This document shows positions 22,526-34,511 of a stretch of DNA of 64,000 bases, piece by piece; position 1 is the first letter of the stretch, and the number at the start of each line of letters is the position of its first letter. The notes under the pieces are model-generated. The model searched no databases. It was not told where the DNA came from and saw only the letters and a program-made list of their open reading frames with translations. The stretch lies in NCBI GenBank assembly GCA_001414345.1, contig LLCB01000148.1, positions 1 to 64,000 of the forward strand, read 5' to 3'. Origin of the DNA: Hymenoscyphus infarciens. Lineage: Eukaryota > Ascomycota > Leotiomycetes > Helotiales > Helotiaceae. The position numbers and the translations under genes were made by a program.

Positions 22526-24653
22526 TCACTCGAGAAGTTGCAACTCGTCCATAATATTCTGGTCCTCAATCATCACCCTCATAACATCCTCCTGAGGAAA
22601 GTTAACCCAATACCCACTCTCAACAGCCAACTTCTTCGTCGAGAAAATCTCCTGCGCAACACCCTTCACCTGTCCAAAGGCCTTCCCAGCGGAAGGCCAT
22701 ACCTGCCATAAAGTTTTTAGAGCTCCAGTGTTGAGACGGAGTTGCTGCTTCAAATCGTCGTCTTGCATGTAGGGCATGAGAGCTGACCAGATGGAGAGAT
22801 GGACGATGGAGCCTAGCGTTACGACGCAGGTGAAGAAATGGGTGTGTTTGATCAGGGGAACGGGGAGGGAGATGAGTTTGGAGATGTCTTGGGCCGCTTG
22901 AACCATTTTTGCGGCGTGGATGTTGTAGCTTTCGCCCGGGATGATGGGTTTGTGAGGGGCGCAGGAGGTTACGTTTTTTGCTACGCTGGAGTCGAGTTCT
23001 GAGTGTTCGCGGTGGAGGACGACAGTAGTGCTGGTTTTGATGAGCTTATATACTTTGGTTGTGATGGTTTACATATGACTTACGCTTCTGTAATCATGTG
23101 TGCTTGGAAGAGCATCTCATCCAAGGTCCCTTCATTGCTGATAAATTGCTTCTTGTTCTCAGGGAGATGCAATCTCCATGCCACAAGGTAGTTGTCAACT
23201 CTGAGAACTGATTCTCTATCTGGCAACACCGTTGGACTTGGTCGAGATGATGAAACTCTACCGAGATTTCTCATGGCAGCAATCCTATAAGTGAAAGATG
23301 AGAATGTGAGTTCTTTGGAATCAAAAGACTCATCATCAAAATCCTCAAGTGAGCGAGATGGTGGAATGAACTATTGTTGTCAGTACTGCATATATGAAAC
23401 ATGGGTATAATTCATACCCCAGAAAAGTATTCCTTCTCTTCACATGGGAGCAAGACATCCGCGGGCATATCTTTCATCCGGAAGTCACTCTTTTGGTGGA
23501 CCCCAGCAATCATTCCATCGACTATGTATAACTCCCACCAAGTTCTGCGCCAACTCTCTTCGAGCATATGGGAACCATTGCTGTTGAGAAGGGCAAAATC
23601 GCGCTTGTTCATACCAAGTGCCACAGCTAGGTCTTGTGCATCAAGGAGAATTTGCAAGGCCTTCTCCTGGTATGTATAGCCATCCAGCCCAATGGTAAGA
23701 ATCAGCATGGCCTGAACTCTCAAGGCGTCCTTGGGACAATCGGCATGATAGATAGCACGTTCGGCTTCCAATCCAAGAGCGGTTGTTGGTGCTTGTGAGA
23801 CATAAAATGAACCCACATAACGCATAGCGGCCAGGAGACAATCCATTGACTTCTCATTCCTCAACGCCATAAACTGGGGTCGAGGAAGGAGAAAGGGGTG
23901 AGCAGAATGAAAATGATAGAAGAATGCTTCGACACATCTTTCTCGGATATCCAATCCAGATGCCGAAGTGAGCTCTTGACCTTGACTGGCATCATACAGA
24001 AGAGGAGGATCGATAGGAAGGGGGAGCGTCTGTAGTCTATGGTCTGGGGGTGTGGCCAGACCGGTTGGAAGATGGGGTCCTCTTGCAGCATTTGGGTTTA
24101 CCATGGGACAGCTCGAAGCTGCAACGGCGCCCTGAGCTGCAGGAATCTTGCCCTGGACTCCATTCTTTCGGGGCCCCTTGAAGCCTCGACGACTCCTGAC
24201 ATAGACACACTCAAAGCTGTTGGCAGAGCATCGAGTACATGGACTCAGGCCATCGCACTTCAGATGCTTGGATCGACACTGCACGCAGGCTGATGGCACG
24301 GTGACTCGTTCCTTGCTCTGTTCTGCAGCGGAAGCAGAGGCAGAGGCAGAGGCAGAGGTAGAAGCAGAGGCAGAAGCAGAAGCAGAGGTGGAGTTGCTCG
24401 ACGAGGTGGTGCTCTGCTGTCGTTCGCCTGGATGTTCTTCGGTGGGGGATGTCGTTGAGGTGGATGTGGTGGTGGTGGAGGTCGAGGTGGAGGTTATCGG
24501 GGAATGGCCCAATTGCAGGCTGGGCTGGCTGGAGGTGGCCGAGGAGGGTGTGTCTGGAGTGGCAGAAAGAGAGGGTTCCATCGCGAGAGAAGCAGAGCTG
24601 GAGCTGGCTGGATTAGAGGCACTCGCTCCGCTAGGGGGGCTCACCCAAGACAT
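22526..24653 (-). CDS. Zn2Cys6 transcription factor with fungal middle-homology domain
   Basis: Nuclear regulator of 675 aa; target genes unknown. Three exons: 24653-23418, 23370-23084 and 23030-22526, with introns of 47 and 53 bp. The second intron uses the acceptor AAACCAG at 23031, which keeps frame (EATTVVLHREH). The binuclear cluster is Cys123-x2-Cys126-x6-Cys133-x5-Cys139-x2-Cys142-x6-Cys149 (CVQCRSKHLKCDGLSPCTRC), followed by the basic linker RSRRGFKGPRKNG. The N-terminal 110 residues are low-complexity Ser/Thr/Ala, with a Ser-Ala run at about 90-110. The fungal-specific domain runs from about residue 225 (VEAFFYHFHSAHPFLLPR) and includes ESWRRTWWELYIVDG, typical of this class. Start chosen at the ATG at 24653; the upstream frame to 24707 begins with GTG. 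The nearest genes (Dad3, ABCG transporter) give no clue to a regulon. Confidence 0.9.
24324..24391 (-). repeat. Coding Ser-Ala microsatellite
   Basis: About 11 imperfect hexamer copies (GCAGAG/GCAGAA on the plus strand) encode alternating Ser and Ala in the N-terminal region of the transcription factor, with one Ser-Thr interruption. A length-variable linker is expected. Confidence 0.8.
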
Positions 24654-24821
24654 GATGGGTGGTAGGGGGAGATGGTCACGGTGGTGGTGCTTCCTGGTTG
24701 TATGCACTCAGTTTGCTTACGATGGGGAGGAAGTATCTGTGGGCTTTGGTTACACCCTGTTCACAAACAACTTAGAGCGTCGCCGACCATTGGATCCCCG
24801 GTTGAATGTGAGATTGAGAGT

Positions 24822-25029
24822 AAAAGCGGCAGTAAATACCAAAGGCTGGTAGCTCTTGTAGCTCTCCTTGTTCTAACTCTCTAGCACAATTTAGATAATT
24901 ATCCTAAAAATTTGGAACAATTGGAAATGTTAACTCAGATGATGGGAAACAATCAGGTTCAATTGTCCTACAGTAACTGGGGCAATAAGGAGAAAGTTAG
25001 AACAACAAGAGCCATTTACTGCCGCTTTT
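24822..25029. mobile_element. Small terminal-inverted-repeat element (MITE-like)
   Basis: A 208-bp unit bounded by a perfect 16-bp inverted repeat: AAAAGCGGCAGTAAAT at 24822-24837 and its reverse complement at 25014-25029. Inverted similarity extends inward in interrupted form (GCTCT...TTGTTCTAACT on the left against the reverse complement of AGTTAGAACAACAAGAGC on the right). A partial relative lies at 34512-34650. No clear target-site duplication is visible. It sits 170 bp upstream of the transcription factor start, so it could influence that promoter. No coding capacity. Confidence 0.6.
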
Positions 25030-26040
25030 CATTTCCATCACGACCACAAAATTCAGTCTTGATAGACGAACCCCTTTTTTGTTTAACGAGACATTTATGT
25101 ACCTTATAGATCAGCCCAGAATTGAGTTCGCCGACCTGAAATGCGGCGAGGGTGGATCCAAAAGCTGGGATGAAATAGACTTTCAGACTCGTTGGAATGG
25201 CTTGTCTACTACTGTATATTTAGCACGTATTTGAAAATCTTAGAACTCTTTGGACTTCCGTTGAGAAATAAGAAGGGGGAGAAGAGACTTTTCCTCTGGA
25301 GAAAATGGATTTATCTCATTGGCGTGCCTAGTGGTACGAGAAATCTGGAACAAAATGGCGGAGAATTTTATCAACATCACGTGAAAAGTCATAATTCATC
25401 TGGAAAGTAGAAGCACCAGAGGGAGCAAAACTGAGGGAACAATAAACTCTGTGGGGTTCTCTCACTTGTATGTAGAAACTGGACCATTCAAATAAATTGC
25501 AAAACACCTGACCATCCCGAGCAAGTAGCGGGCCGAAGTCGGAACTGTAGAAAAAGCAAGAGCAATAAAGTTCTATCCTACGAAACAACCGGCATAATAA
25601 AAAAGTGTTATTCAACCATTTCGAAACAAATGAGAATATTCTCCTAGACATTTGGAATAGCCTCATCCATATTTACGGAAAATTATTAATTGTAATTGGA
25701 CTGCTAAAGAACCGAGTTATCATCATCCAATTCCTTTCTGTCGTACAATCTACCCGGACTATTATTTCGCTCGCTTCTTGTTTTACAACGAAGATTTGAC
25801 TGGAAATCATCTGAAATCACATAGAATAGGCGGTGATTTGAAAAATCCCAAATTGACACTTCCAAATGTGCATTTCCTACTTTTCCCTACCTACATTTTA
25901 GGTATGAAATCTTACAAGTAAGGAACATCACTGGTAACCGAAAGAGAACGCCGGGAAAGAATGACGGGGTCTTGCTATGGGCATCTTTTTTTCTCACCCA
26001 GTCATCAAAACTATTTTCTGTCGTTCCAATCAGCGAAGTC
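25030..26040. other. Intergenic
   Basis: About 1 kb of AT-leaning sequence between the small inverted-repeat element and the exonuclease pseudogene. Short frames only; nothing recognised. Confidence 0.4.
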
Positions 26041-26896
26041 CTAGTCAAAGTAATCGCGAGGAGCTGGTGGACCATTCCACCCATCGAAATTCCCGTTGTG
26101 ATATTCGCTCCAAGTGGCCAACGCTTTGCCTTGGCCATCAGGTTGATAGTCTGGTTTTGAGAATTCGCAGCCCGTTTTTTGGTTTCGTCTTCGACCAACC
26201 ATCGCCATTGAAAGATGTTGTTTGGTTGCCAAAACTTATCGCTCAGCTTAGGCAGGTACTGAACATCACTAACACAGTAGCGATGATATCGTCAGGAATC
26301 GGGCGTTGGTTGAATACTTTGTACGAACCTCTATATTGAGGTTTGAACAATCTCTCGCCCCGTTCTTTTACCTGCTTCCACCTGGCTAACTCCTCGGAAC
26401 TTTCAAACGCATTCTCCTCGATGCATTTCGTCATGCCGCGCAGGTATTTTCTTGGTGCCGTAGTTTTCCTTGCTGCACTCTCCATAAGTTGAACATCCTG
26501 CACTCCCTTCAAAGATAAGCCGAAATGCGCAAACACACCATCCGAATTATTTCGCACGTCGAAGAAGGCCTTTGGGTACAGCTCACTTTGGAGGAACTCT
26601 GTGAAGGTAAACCCACGGGCACCCTAGGTATTGAATGCTCGTTCACCAAGAGTATGAACATCGAAGAGGAAAACATGTTTCCTGAGCATGCTTCCCGTAG
26701 AAAACCACAAGGGCGAGAATGGAGAGGGAGTTTTGCGACATAGGTTTACTCCGTCGAGATCTATGTACAAACCAGGATGTTTTATGTTTGGTGTATATTT
26801 ACCAAGGGCTGAGGTCGCATGGGTGGCTAGCCAATCGACTGCCATAGCCACTCGCTTCTCTGTACTGACTATCTTCGTCTCGACGGGCGTCATCAT
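26041..26896 (-). pseudogene. 3'-5' exonuclease-like (DEDD fold) gene, decayed
   Basis: Relic of a fungal 3'-5' exonuclease-domain protein; the ATG is at 26896 and the final TAG at 26041-26043. Recognisable blocks: DWLATHATSALG, YIDLDGVNLCR (first acidic metal-binding motif), FLFDVHTLGERAFNT, FFDVRNNSDGVFAHFG (second motif), GVQDVQLMESAARKTT, RPIPDDII, then YCVSDVQYLPKLSDKFW and YQPDGQGKALATWSE. Lesions: a shift near 26731 (after LCR, where GSLSIL-like sequence is read in another frame), a compensating shift near 26667, TAG at 26624-26626 (CAG to TAG would restore Gln), a shift near 26280 before YCVSDVQYLP, and a shift near 26155 before PDYQPDG. Both metal-binding motifs remain readable, but at least four frame breaks and a stop separate them. 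No intron model bridges the breaks. Confidence 0.8.
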
Positions 26897-27124
26897 GGCT
26901 ATCGAGTAAAAATCTTACATTGCTAAATGAAGACATCGAAGTGATGTTATCCCTATCCCTTCAATACGGCATGCGCCAGATGCCGACTATGCAGTGCATA
27001 TGGAGTGGTACAGAGGTCTATTATTAGAACCAGCGAAATTTCTTCGCCGTATTGAACAATGGTATTGACAACATAAAACCAGTAGCGACTTTTACATACC
27101 AAATCATCCGAGTCTCCACATCAC
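26897..27124. other. Intergenic
   Basis: Short spacer between the exonuclease relic start and the 3' end of the ABC transporter. Nothing recognised. Confidence 0.4.
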
Positions 27125-29270
27125 TCAGTTCTTCAAACTCAATACAACCCACCCCAAAACCCTATATCCAACAACAATTGCCAAAAGAATTCCCACCCAC
27201 TCCCCAGTCCGTCCAGTCTTAAACCCATACTGCCCCAGCACTCCCAACCCATCAATCCGACATTCCCCCTGCAGTTCCGTCACAAACATACACTCGCATT
27301 TACTCCCACACCCATAGGTACTGCCCTCAAACTGATTGACCATCATCCCCTGAAAGACGTAGGCTTGATAATCGATATAATGAAAGACGTATCTGAAAAA
27401 GGGATTTAAAATTTCGGGTGGGACCATGAAACCGTTTACACACATCCACAGACCGTTGGCGAAGGCTGTGAGAGCGAGTGCGATGACGAAATTGGGGAAG
27501 AGGGAGGATATGAGGACGACGAGGGATTCGGCGGCGAGGAGATCGAGGAAGAGCCACATTATCCAGGAGAAGAAGGCGGTTGCTGTGGGGCGCATGTTGG
27601 AGAGCCAGTAGGCGATCACAGAAAAGAGAAAGGAGATGAGGACTTCAGATATGTTAGCGACGCTTCAATTGGTAGAAACAGTTTGGGGGAAGAGAACTTA
27701 CAGAGATATGGAAGTCCAATGAGTAAGTTGGAAAGCATAAAGACAGTTGAGCCATAAAGTCCATTCGCACGCTCTTTGACGAAGGTTGCGTGGTCTTCAA
27801 GGAAACTTGGTACATAAGCGACTGCCATGAAACTCATGAAGGCTCCGCCGAAGAAGATGGCATTGGTGAGAGGTTGGATGGCACTTTGGTCGTCTTTCAT
27901 TCGAAGCCATACCAGCCCCATCATGAGAGCGAGACCGAAATACATTGCGATACGAATTCCGTAAGCGACAACGTCTCTGTAGCTTTTGATGAAGGATCGA
28001 TGTACAAGAGCTAGAAGTACGACGAAGAAACTTCTTTTTGACTCCCTGACCACGGGATGTGGAGTTGCAGTTTGCGATGCATTGGTTATTTGTGAAGACA
28101 TTTCAGAAAATAGTGTTGATCGTGTCCATCCTGTTTGTATGGTTTGGAGTCTAGTTTCCGCGGCTTCGTACTGAGGTGCAAAATCGATGTTCATGAGCTC
28201 GAGGAGAAATTCTGCTGGGTTCATGTGCATTGGCATTGGAAAACCGAGAGTTTTGAAGTGGGTTTCGATGTCGGGGACCGAGCCGAAATAATGGGATTTG
28301 CCCTTGGAGAGGAGGAGAAGTTTGTCGAAGAGTTCGAAGGTAGTGGTGGAAGGTTGATGGATACTTGCAATAACGATCAACTGCGTTGAGTGTTAGCAAA
28401 TACAAGATCCAATTTCCTAATGGTTGAGGACGAACATTGTTTCTTTTAGCTGCCTCCTTAACAAAAGACATAACCTCGAAACTTGCAGTGCTATCGAGGC
28501 CACTTGTTGGTTCATCGAGGAACAGTATCTTGGGTGCAGTGACTAGTTGACTGATAACAGAGAGACGTCTCTTTTGACCACCACTGAGGCCCTTTCGGAT
28601 TGGTGTGCCGATGAGAGTATCTGCTTGGCCACGCAAGCCAAAAGATTCGATCAGGGCAGTGATTCTTTTGATTCTCTCTTGTTTTGATAATGAACTGGAG
28701 ATACGTTAGCATTCTTAAGGGATTGTCTAGCACTGGGAACCGTTTACATTTTATGTGCAAGTCGCGCAGCAAAGTTCATTGTTTCCTTGACTGTCAAAGA
28801 TCCGATGAGAGCATCTTCTTGTTCCACATAACATGATATCTCTCGAAATGTAGATGCCGAAGGCTCGTTGGCATTGACCAAAGTAGAGCCTTTTACCCTT
28901 GCTCCGCCCACAGCTCGTCGTGCAAGAACGTTGAGAAGTGTTGTCTTTCCGCTTCCACTTGGACCCATCAGGGCAATCATTTCGCCTATTTCTATTAGAT
29001 CGTGATTGGTATAAAGGGAAAGGAACTCTGTTGCATACCTGCTTTGGCAATCCCATCGATATTATCGAGGATAGCCTTGGGTTTCTTGGTCTTGTGGTCC
29101 TTCACGGTCACTGTGACGCCTGTCCATGTCAAATGTTGAACTGAAGTGTTCAACAAGTATGAGTTGACAGCAGCCTTTTCCTCGACATCCATCATGAAAG
29201 TCTCTTCCTGAGTGTTCTTGTCATTATGACAGCCGTCAGTCGAATTCGAGTGACGGGTTCGAGAATCCAT
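27125..29270 (-). CDS. ABCG-family half-size ABC transporter
   Basis: Membrane exporter of the White/ABCG type; substrate unknown, probably a lipid, sterol or xenobiotic. Five exons: 29270-29039, 28985-28748, 28694-28436, 28380-27702 and 27642-27125, with introns of 53, 53, 55 and 59 bp. The product is 641 aa. The nucleotide-binding domain comes first, as in ABCG: Walker A GPSGSGKTT (exon 2), signature LSGGQKRR and Walker B ILFLDEPTSGLD (exon 3), and the His switch in ASIHQPS (exon 4). The membrane domain follows with about six segments, including AMYFGLALMMGLVW, LFLISFLFSVIAYWL (across intron 4) and the C-terminal GILLAIVVGYRVLGWVVLSL. Before the last segment there is a Cys-containing loop (YGCGSKCECMF) typical of the extracellular loop in this family. 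Intron 3 has an unusual donor, GTTCGT. Start chosen at the ATG at 29270; the in-frame upstream codons begin with TTG. No lesions. Confidence 0.93.
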
Positions 29271-31447
29271 TTGTTCCAATAACCGGAGCTTAAGAATTGT
29301 ATAAAAACTGGACGACGAGAGGGGAAAAAAGTCAGTTGAAACGAAATCCGCAGTGGTAAGATTTAGGAGAAGAAAAAAGTGAAGTCAACGTGTGTACCTA
29401 TTAGACATTTAGCTTTTTAAAATAGGAAGGAACAAGATACGATGACATGGACCCCAGGGCTCAGCAGCTCACTCGTAAGCCATATCAACATCGCGCAGCT
29501 TGCAGAAAAATTAGGCCTGGGCCTAGAGTTGGTGGTCGCCGATGACAGAGAAGAATGGGAAATCTCCGCTTACTACGTACGCTCTTTTGGGGCACAGCAC
29601 TAACTGTGTACCAAGCTTCTTCGCAAAATTTGCATACACACGCTTATGAAATCATACTTTGAATCATGAGAGTTCGATTGTTCTTTAATAGTAGGCAGTG
29701 GAGGGAGTAGATATTAAGCTTAGCTTGCTGGCACGCCGAGAGGTCTGCCTGCTGGTTCATCGAATATCCGAGGGGGAACAATTTTGATTGCTCGGCGATG
29801 AACTTCTTCAACCTTTTTATTTTGGAAGGTTGGTACGGCGATTGATGGGGAGGTAGGGAGATCTAGAGCCCGCAGTAAGATTTAGGTCCCCTAGTGCTGG
29901 TGCAGGTGGTCAGGATTCACGAAAGCGGGGATAAGCGAGGGAGAATATTTTGGATGATTGGTCAAAAGGAGAGGAGGAGAAAGCCAAGTCCCCGAGATAG
30001 AAGCGAGGCCTTGTAGCCTGAGGCATACATATTTTCTGGATAAACTCAAACTCACCAGAGTTGAAAAGATTAACGTGGGAAACGTGCGCCATGGGGTTCG
30101 TTCTTCTTGGGACCTTGAGACCTTGAGACCTTGAGAGACTCAAACTTGGGCCCTTCTGAGCCCCATGATCGAGCGACGAGCATACCGTGCCCTCCCGATG
30201 TTGTGGAAGATGGTTCTGTGGAGTCTGGATCAACAGTTTGAGTTTCTGGCGAGGCTCTTGCCATGCTGGTAAAATGATTTGAGGGTTGAACAAGTAAGTA
30301 AGTGCACGGCTTTTCGTCATTGACAATTTGCCGAATTTTGATGTCCATATTCGCTCTTCCGTTGAGACTTTTGAAATTCATCGCAATGCAGTTGCAAGCA
30401 AGAGCCCTATGAAAAACACTATTAATAGTTAGCGGGTGGCTTATCCTTGGCACCTGAGATGCACTGCCTCTCTCTACGGGCAAGAGAAATCACGCCGATT
30501 TGAGGCACACCAGCTTCTACCTCAATGCAACCACAAATACTTCCGGAAAAGTCGTGAGACTTGCTACACTTCTTCAAGACGAATCTAGGGATCTGTTGGA
30601 ATTTTTGTTATATCTTTGCAACTGTATTTGGTCTTGTAATACGCTGTGATATAGTGGGAAGGGTGAGCTTTTGGTAGGGCAGGCTGTGCCTCGGATCGGC
30701 CCCTTTTTCTTACCCGTAGAGCCGAGAGCCGGGTTCTTACTTAAGCAATCGCTGTCTCCAACAGTCCGTTCCCGACTTCCATCCCTGAACTGCCACGAGG
30801 CTGCTGCTCAATGCCTCTTTCAACCACCAATATCAAAATCAAAATCTCCAGATCGCTTAAGCTTCTTACTAATTATAAACGTCTTGAGAATCGTTTCAAC
30901 TCACGCTGACCTTATTATAGGTTCCTCACTCTAAATCAAACCCATACGCTCCCACGAAGGTTCGTGAGATGTCAGAAGTCTGATAACCCGAATAGAATCT
31001 GGGGATAGTTACCGTTTCCCAAAGGTTGTTTCTGGTACCCATGATCCTCTGGTCTTTCCAAAGGAGAGATCTCGTCACGTTTCCCGGTCATTAGCTCTGT
31101 CCCAGGCTCCAAATTTTCCGTCAATTGTCGTGATAAAAAAACCTAACAGCACGACGGTCAGCTCGTTCGATGCAAGCCACGAATTCCCTGGATATAAAAA
31201 TACATTGTTGGAGTGAGCCAAGGGTCCTTGGTTGAAACAGGTTGATAAGGGGGATCAAACTCCACTCGAGGGGACTTTACGGAGAAAGTCAAAATGCTTC
31301 ATGCCGCAGTATATCCGTTGAGTCTTTATATTCCCCAGGCGTCCATGCTTTCCCCAAAATCCGGTAATAAGCCAGTCCTTCTTTTCATCTCTTCCATTCC
31401 TTTGATATTCATACATTCTTTGGTAGTGCTGGCTGAGCCATGTGAAG
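29271..31447. other. Intergenic, possible unrecognised exon
   Basis: About 2.2 kb. A minus-strand stretch at about 30155-30380 reads MNFKSLNGRANMDIKIRQIV and then Ser/Thr-rich sequence up to a possible donor GTATGC; it may be an exon of an unknown gene, but I could not build a full model. A triple direct repeat of GACCTTGA lies at 30113-30138. The final 400 bp are the promoter and leader of the receptor gene. Confidence 0.35.
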
Positions 31448-32678
31448 ATGCACCCTCATACTTTTGATCTAGCCGTCGCAATTCCTACGTTGATCGGAAG
31501 CTTACTTTCTTGTTTCGCCTCTGGGTTGATCTTTCTCTGTTATATTTTCCTTCCTCAAATTCCTCATTTTCGTCATTTTCTTATTATAAACCTTGCGGCG
31601 GCTGGTATGTTCTTCGACCTCCAAAGTGTCGTGCACTAGCTGACTTTGAATACATAGATTTTATCAATTCATTCAACAACTCCGTATCCGGTCTTTGGAT
31701 TTTCGTAAATGGCGATCTTTCTGTTGGGGGAAAATGTTCACTGAATGGCTTCATTGGCCAATTGAGTGTACAAGGGACCGACTTTGCCATTCTATTGATC
31801 GCTTGCGCGACAGTCTTTTCTCTGCTAGGAAAGCATTCGGCGTTTGATACAAGCGCAAAAAGCAAAGTCATTTTGACGAGCGCTGTCTGGTTCGTGCCAA
31901 TAGTTACAAGTAAGTAAAATATACACCTAAGCATAGACGAGACTAACATTTCACAGGCTTTACTGCGCTAGGTATGAAGGCATATGCCCCAGTGAGTGGA
32001 AACTGGTGCTGGATCTCAGCGGACAAACCCGTCCTTCGATACGCCCTGAACCATGGATGGCGATTCGCAATCATTCTTGTCACCGTTTGCCTTTACATTT
32101 ACCTCTACTCATACTTCCGGTCCCAACTCAAAGAAATCGCAGACTTGCGACGACCATCGCAATCTTCGGTTTCATCGCCAATGGGTTTACAAGTTCCCGG
32201 GAAGGATATGGAGAACGATTCATCGGACGACGAGTTTGAAATGCGAAACAAGGAAACGGGATTCAAACCATGGACCCAGGACGACGATATGATCCCAATT
32301 TCCTCCTCGAAAGCCCTCACAAACATTACCTCTTACCAACAATATATTTCCTCCTCCTCCGTTGTTACGCCCTTTTCATACAACCACACCGCATCCGTCC
32401 AAAGCAAGCAACAAGAAATCCAAAAAGTCTTACTCCTCAACGCCTACCCAATCGCATATGTCGTCTTATGGCTTCCAGGAATCATCAACCGCATAGTAGA
32501 GTTGAGCGGGACCCGATCGAGAACATTGCAAATCTTGCAGAGCGCATCGCAATTCGTGGGATTGGCAAACGCAGTTACGTATGGGTATAACGAAGGAATC
32601 AAGAGGCAATTGGCTACTTGGTGGGAGAAGAAACATGGCGGCCCATCACCAAGTTCCTCATCCCGGGGTATGGTCTAA
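31448..32678 (+). CDS. G-protein-coupled receptor, Git3/cAMP-receptor-like
   Basis: Seven-transmembrane plasma-membrane receptor probably coupled to G-alpha/cAMP signalling, of the fungal class that includes glucose or carbon sensors. Three exons: 31448-31604, 31658-31909 and 31957-32678, with introns of 53 and 47 bp. The product is 376 aa. TM1 is in LAVAIPTLIGSLLSCFASG and TM2 in FRHFLIINLAAADF (across intron 1). TM3 includes GTDFAILLIACATVFSLLG, TM4 VILTSAVWFVPIVTSFTALG (across intron 2) and TM5 WRFAIILVTVCLYIYLYSYF. A long polar loop of about 120 residues with Ser/Asp runs follows. TM6 is VLLLNAYPIAYVVLWLPGII and TM7 about SASQFVGLANAVTYGYNEG, the usual end of the Git3 C-terminal domain. 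The large third cytoplasmic loop and the AYP...WLPG pattern support Git3 over the Pth11 type. Start at the ATG at 31448. No lesions. Confidence 0.87.
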
Positions 32679-33846
32679 CATTATGAATGAACACGTTATC
32701 TTTTTCTTCAACACTTTACTTCTGTTTTTGAGCGATTTTTTGGGATGGATTGATATTATACCACTATGAAGCACAGCAGTGCATGTCCTTTTTTTCTATC
32801 TTTCTCCTCAGATCAGTTTGCTTGATGGCGTAGTTTAACGAATAAAAACACTGGAAAATTTTAAAACTAGTCCCTCTTACGAGAAGCATCACAGTGACCA
32901 TGATTTCTAAACCTGACTGCACCCCCCAAACAAGCTCTCCAACCTAGACACCCAAAGGAAACCCAAGCGATGCGAGCACCAGTGATCTCCTTGTCTATGT
33001 CTCCACCGAAAACTCCGCCCAACTGTTTCACCAAGTTCAGACGAAGAAAAATGACTCGAAATCGAACACCCACATCTTACCACACGATTCACACGTGTAA
33101 CACATGCGACGAACGTGCATGGAAATTTTGGGCCCGGGTTCCATCCACTCAGGGCCCGCGGGTTCCATGACTACAAAATAAATGGCATGCTGCAACTTGC
33201 AAGAGCTGGGCTGAAGGAACTGCATTATCTGAAACGCTTGAAAAAGCTTGTCATTGAGGAGGATGCAGGAGTTGTGACGTGGGAATCGGTTCTCCTCGAA
33301 AGTCTTGATTTGACATCAGAACAAGAACGAACGGCACCCTGATTGTCCTCGACTGAGGATTTTTTGAATTGTGAACGACTGAATGGAGATTCTTGCTTGG
33401 CGGGGTAAGAGGGGATGGAGATGAGTTGGCGATGTCTCTATTCGAGTTTTTGAGGGGTCAATGTATTTATTTGCCTTGGTACAGAGGTATACCTTTTCAG
33501 GTTGATTGTTTCTTTGGTAGGGTGTGAAATCATAGCGAGGAATTATATCTTGGAAAATTAAGAGAGCGCGAAATGATAAAGTATTTCATAAGATTGGAAT
33601 AGCACTCCTACTTGAGTAAAGACAAGTGGGTGTACCAGACAATTGAGAACTTGAGGTGATTCTTTGTTGAGGTTCCACGAAAGATAGAAAAGAACCTTGG
33701 AAGACATATGCAATATTCCCAAATTAAATTCGTAAACAGTCTCTGATCTAGAAACACAAAGTTTGTTCATTTTAGTCCGCAAGTCTTGTTTTGAGGAAGG
33801 CACACTACTGTTAACTCCGATATCCCTTTTCATCTAAACTCCGGTT
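32679..33846. other. Intergenic
   Basis: About 1.2 kb downstream of the receptor gene. Several short frames overlap on both strands; none is convincing. It contains GGGCCCGGGTTCCATCC near 33130, a GC-rich patch without recognised function. Confidence 0.4.
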
Positions 33847-34481
33847 TTAGCGCGGATCCGGTTGATCATCGGAGTGCAACATCCCCAGCCTCTTCACAAG
33901 CAATTCATCCCCTTCCGATCTTAAGAGGACTTCCATCAGGAGGGCATCGCGAGAATCAAATATCCAGTCGCCATGATTTGAATACGAGAAAGACCAACAG
34001 CTGGAAACACTTCCGCCGGCCACGAGCTCGACAACCCGAATGCCTCTCCGCGGCTTCAAATCGCCCTCAATCGACGTGGTGGATTGCGGGACACGATGAG
34101 GACTACTCAGATGCCTTGAGAGCAATGTGCCTACTTCTGGAATATCAGCAGGTATATATTCTCCTAACACTCCAGCTCTCAAAGATATAAACATCTTGCT
34201 AACTGCTCGACAGGATGCATCGCGCCCTTTTCCCACTCTCATCGATCACACAATCCAGCTGTGTATGCAAATGTTCGCCAACTCCAAAACATCAAATCAC
34301 ATTTCCCACTTGGTAATTCGCTGCGGCTCTTCGAATGATATTCGCTACACATCCTTCGCTGCCGGTCCATAAGTCCTTGATAGCTTAGATTCATTGCACT
34401 TGCAGGTATCGACCATTTGCTTTCAAGGTACCTGAGACTCCCTCGCCAATCCACATCGCCTTCCCTCCTGTGGCTAGACAA
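33847..34481 (-). pseudogene. Decayed gene, weakly SRR1-like
   Basis: A minus-strand reading starts near 34380 as DLWTGSEGCVANIIRRAAA, then YQVGNVI, an in-frame TGA, and CFGVGEHLHTQLDCV. The string VICFGVG resembles the beginning of the SRR1-like domain seen in fungal proteins, but this is a weak match. After another stop and a frame change an open stretch (34242-33847) continues with VELVAGGSVSSCWSFSY, HGDWIFDSRDALLMEVLL and VKRLGMLHSDDQPD. Both parts read like protein, but no splice sites join them. I infer a degraded gene of perhaps 200 residues. Alternative: two unrelated fragments. Confidence 0.4.
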
Positions 34482-34511
34482 TTGCCCTCATTTCTGACGC
34501 ACCCTCGCGAT

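Noticed and set aside
24220..24852. 210-aa plus-strand frame rich in Glu/Ala/Val
   Set aside because: Antisense reading of the Ser-Ala repeat and N-terminus of the Zn2Cys6 factor.
30113..30138. Triple GACCTTGA repeat as a CRISPR-like or regulatory array
   Set aside because: Only three contiguous 8-9-bp units without spacers; ordinary microsatellite slippage.
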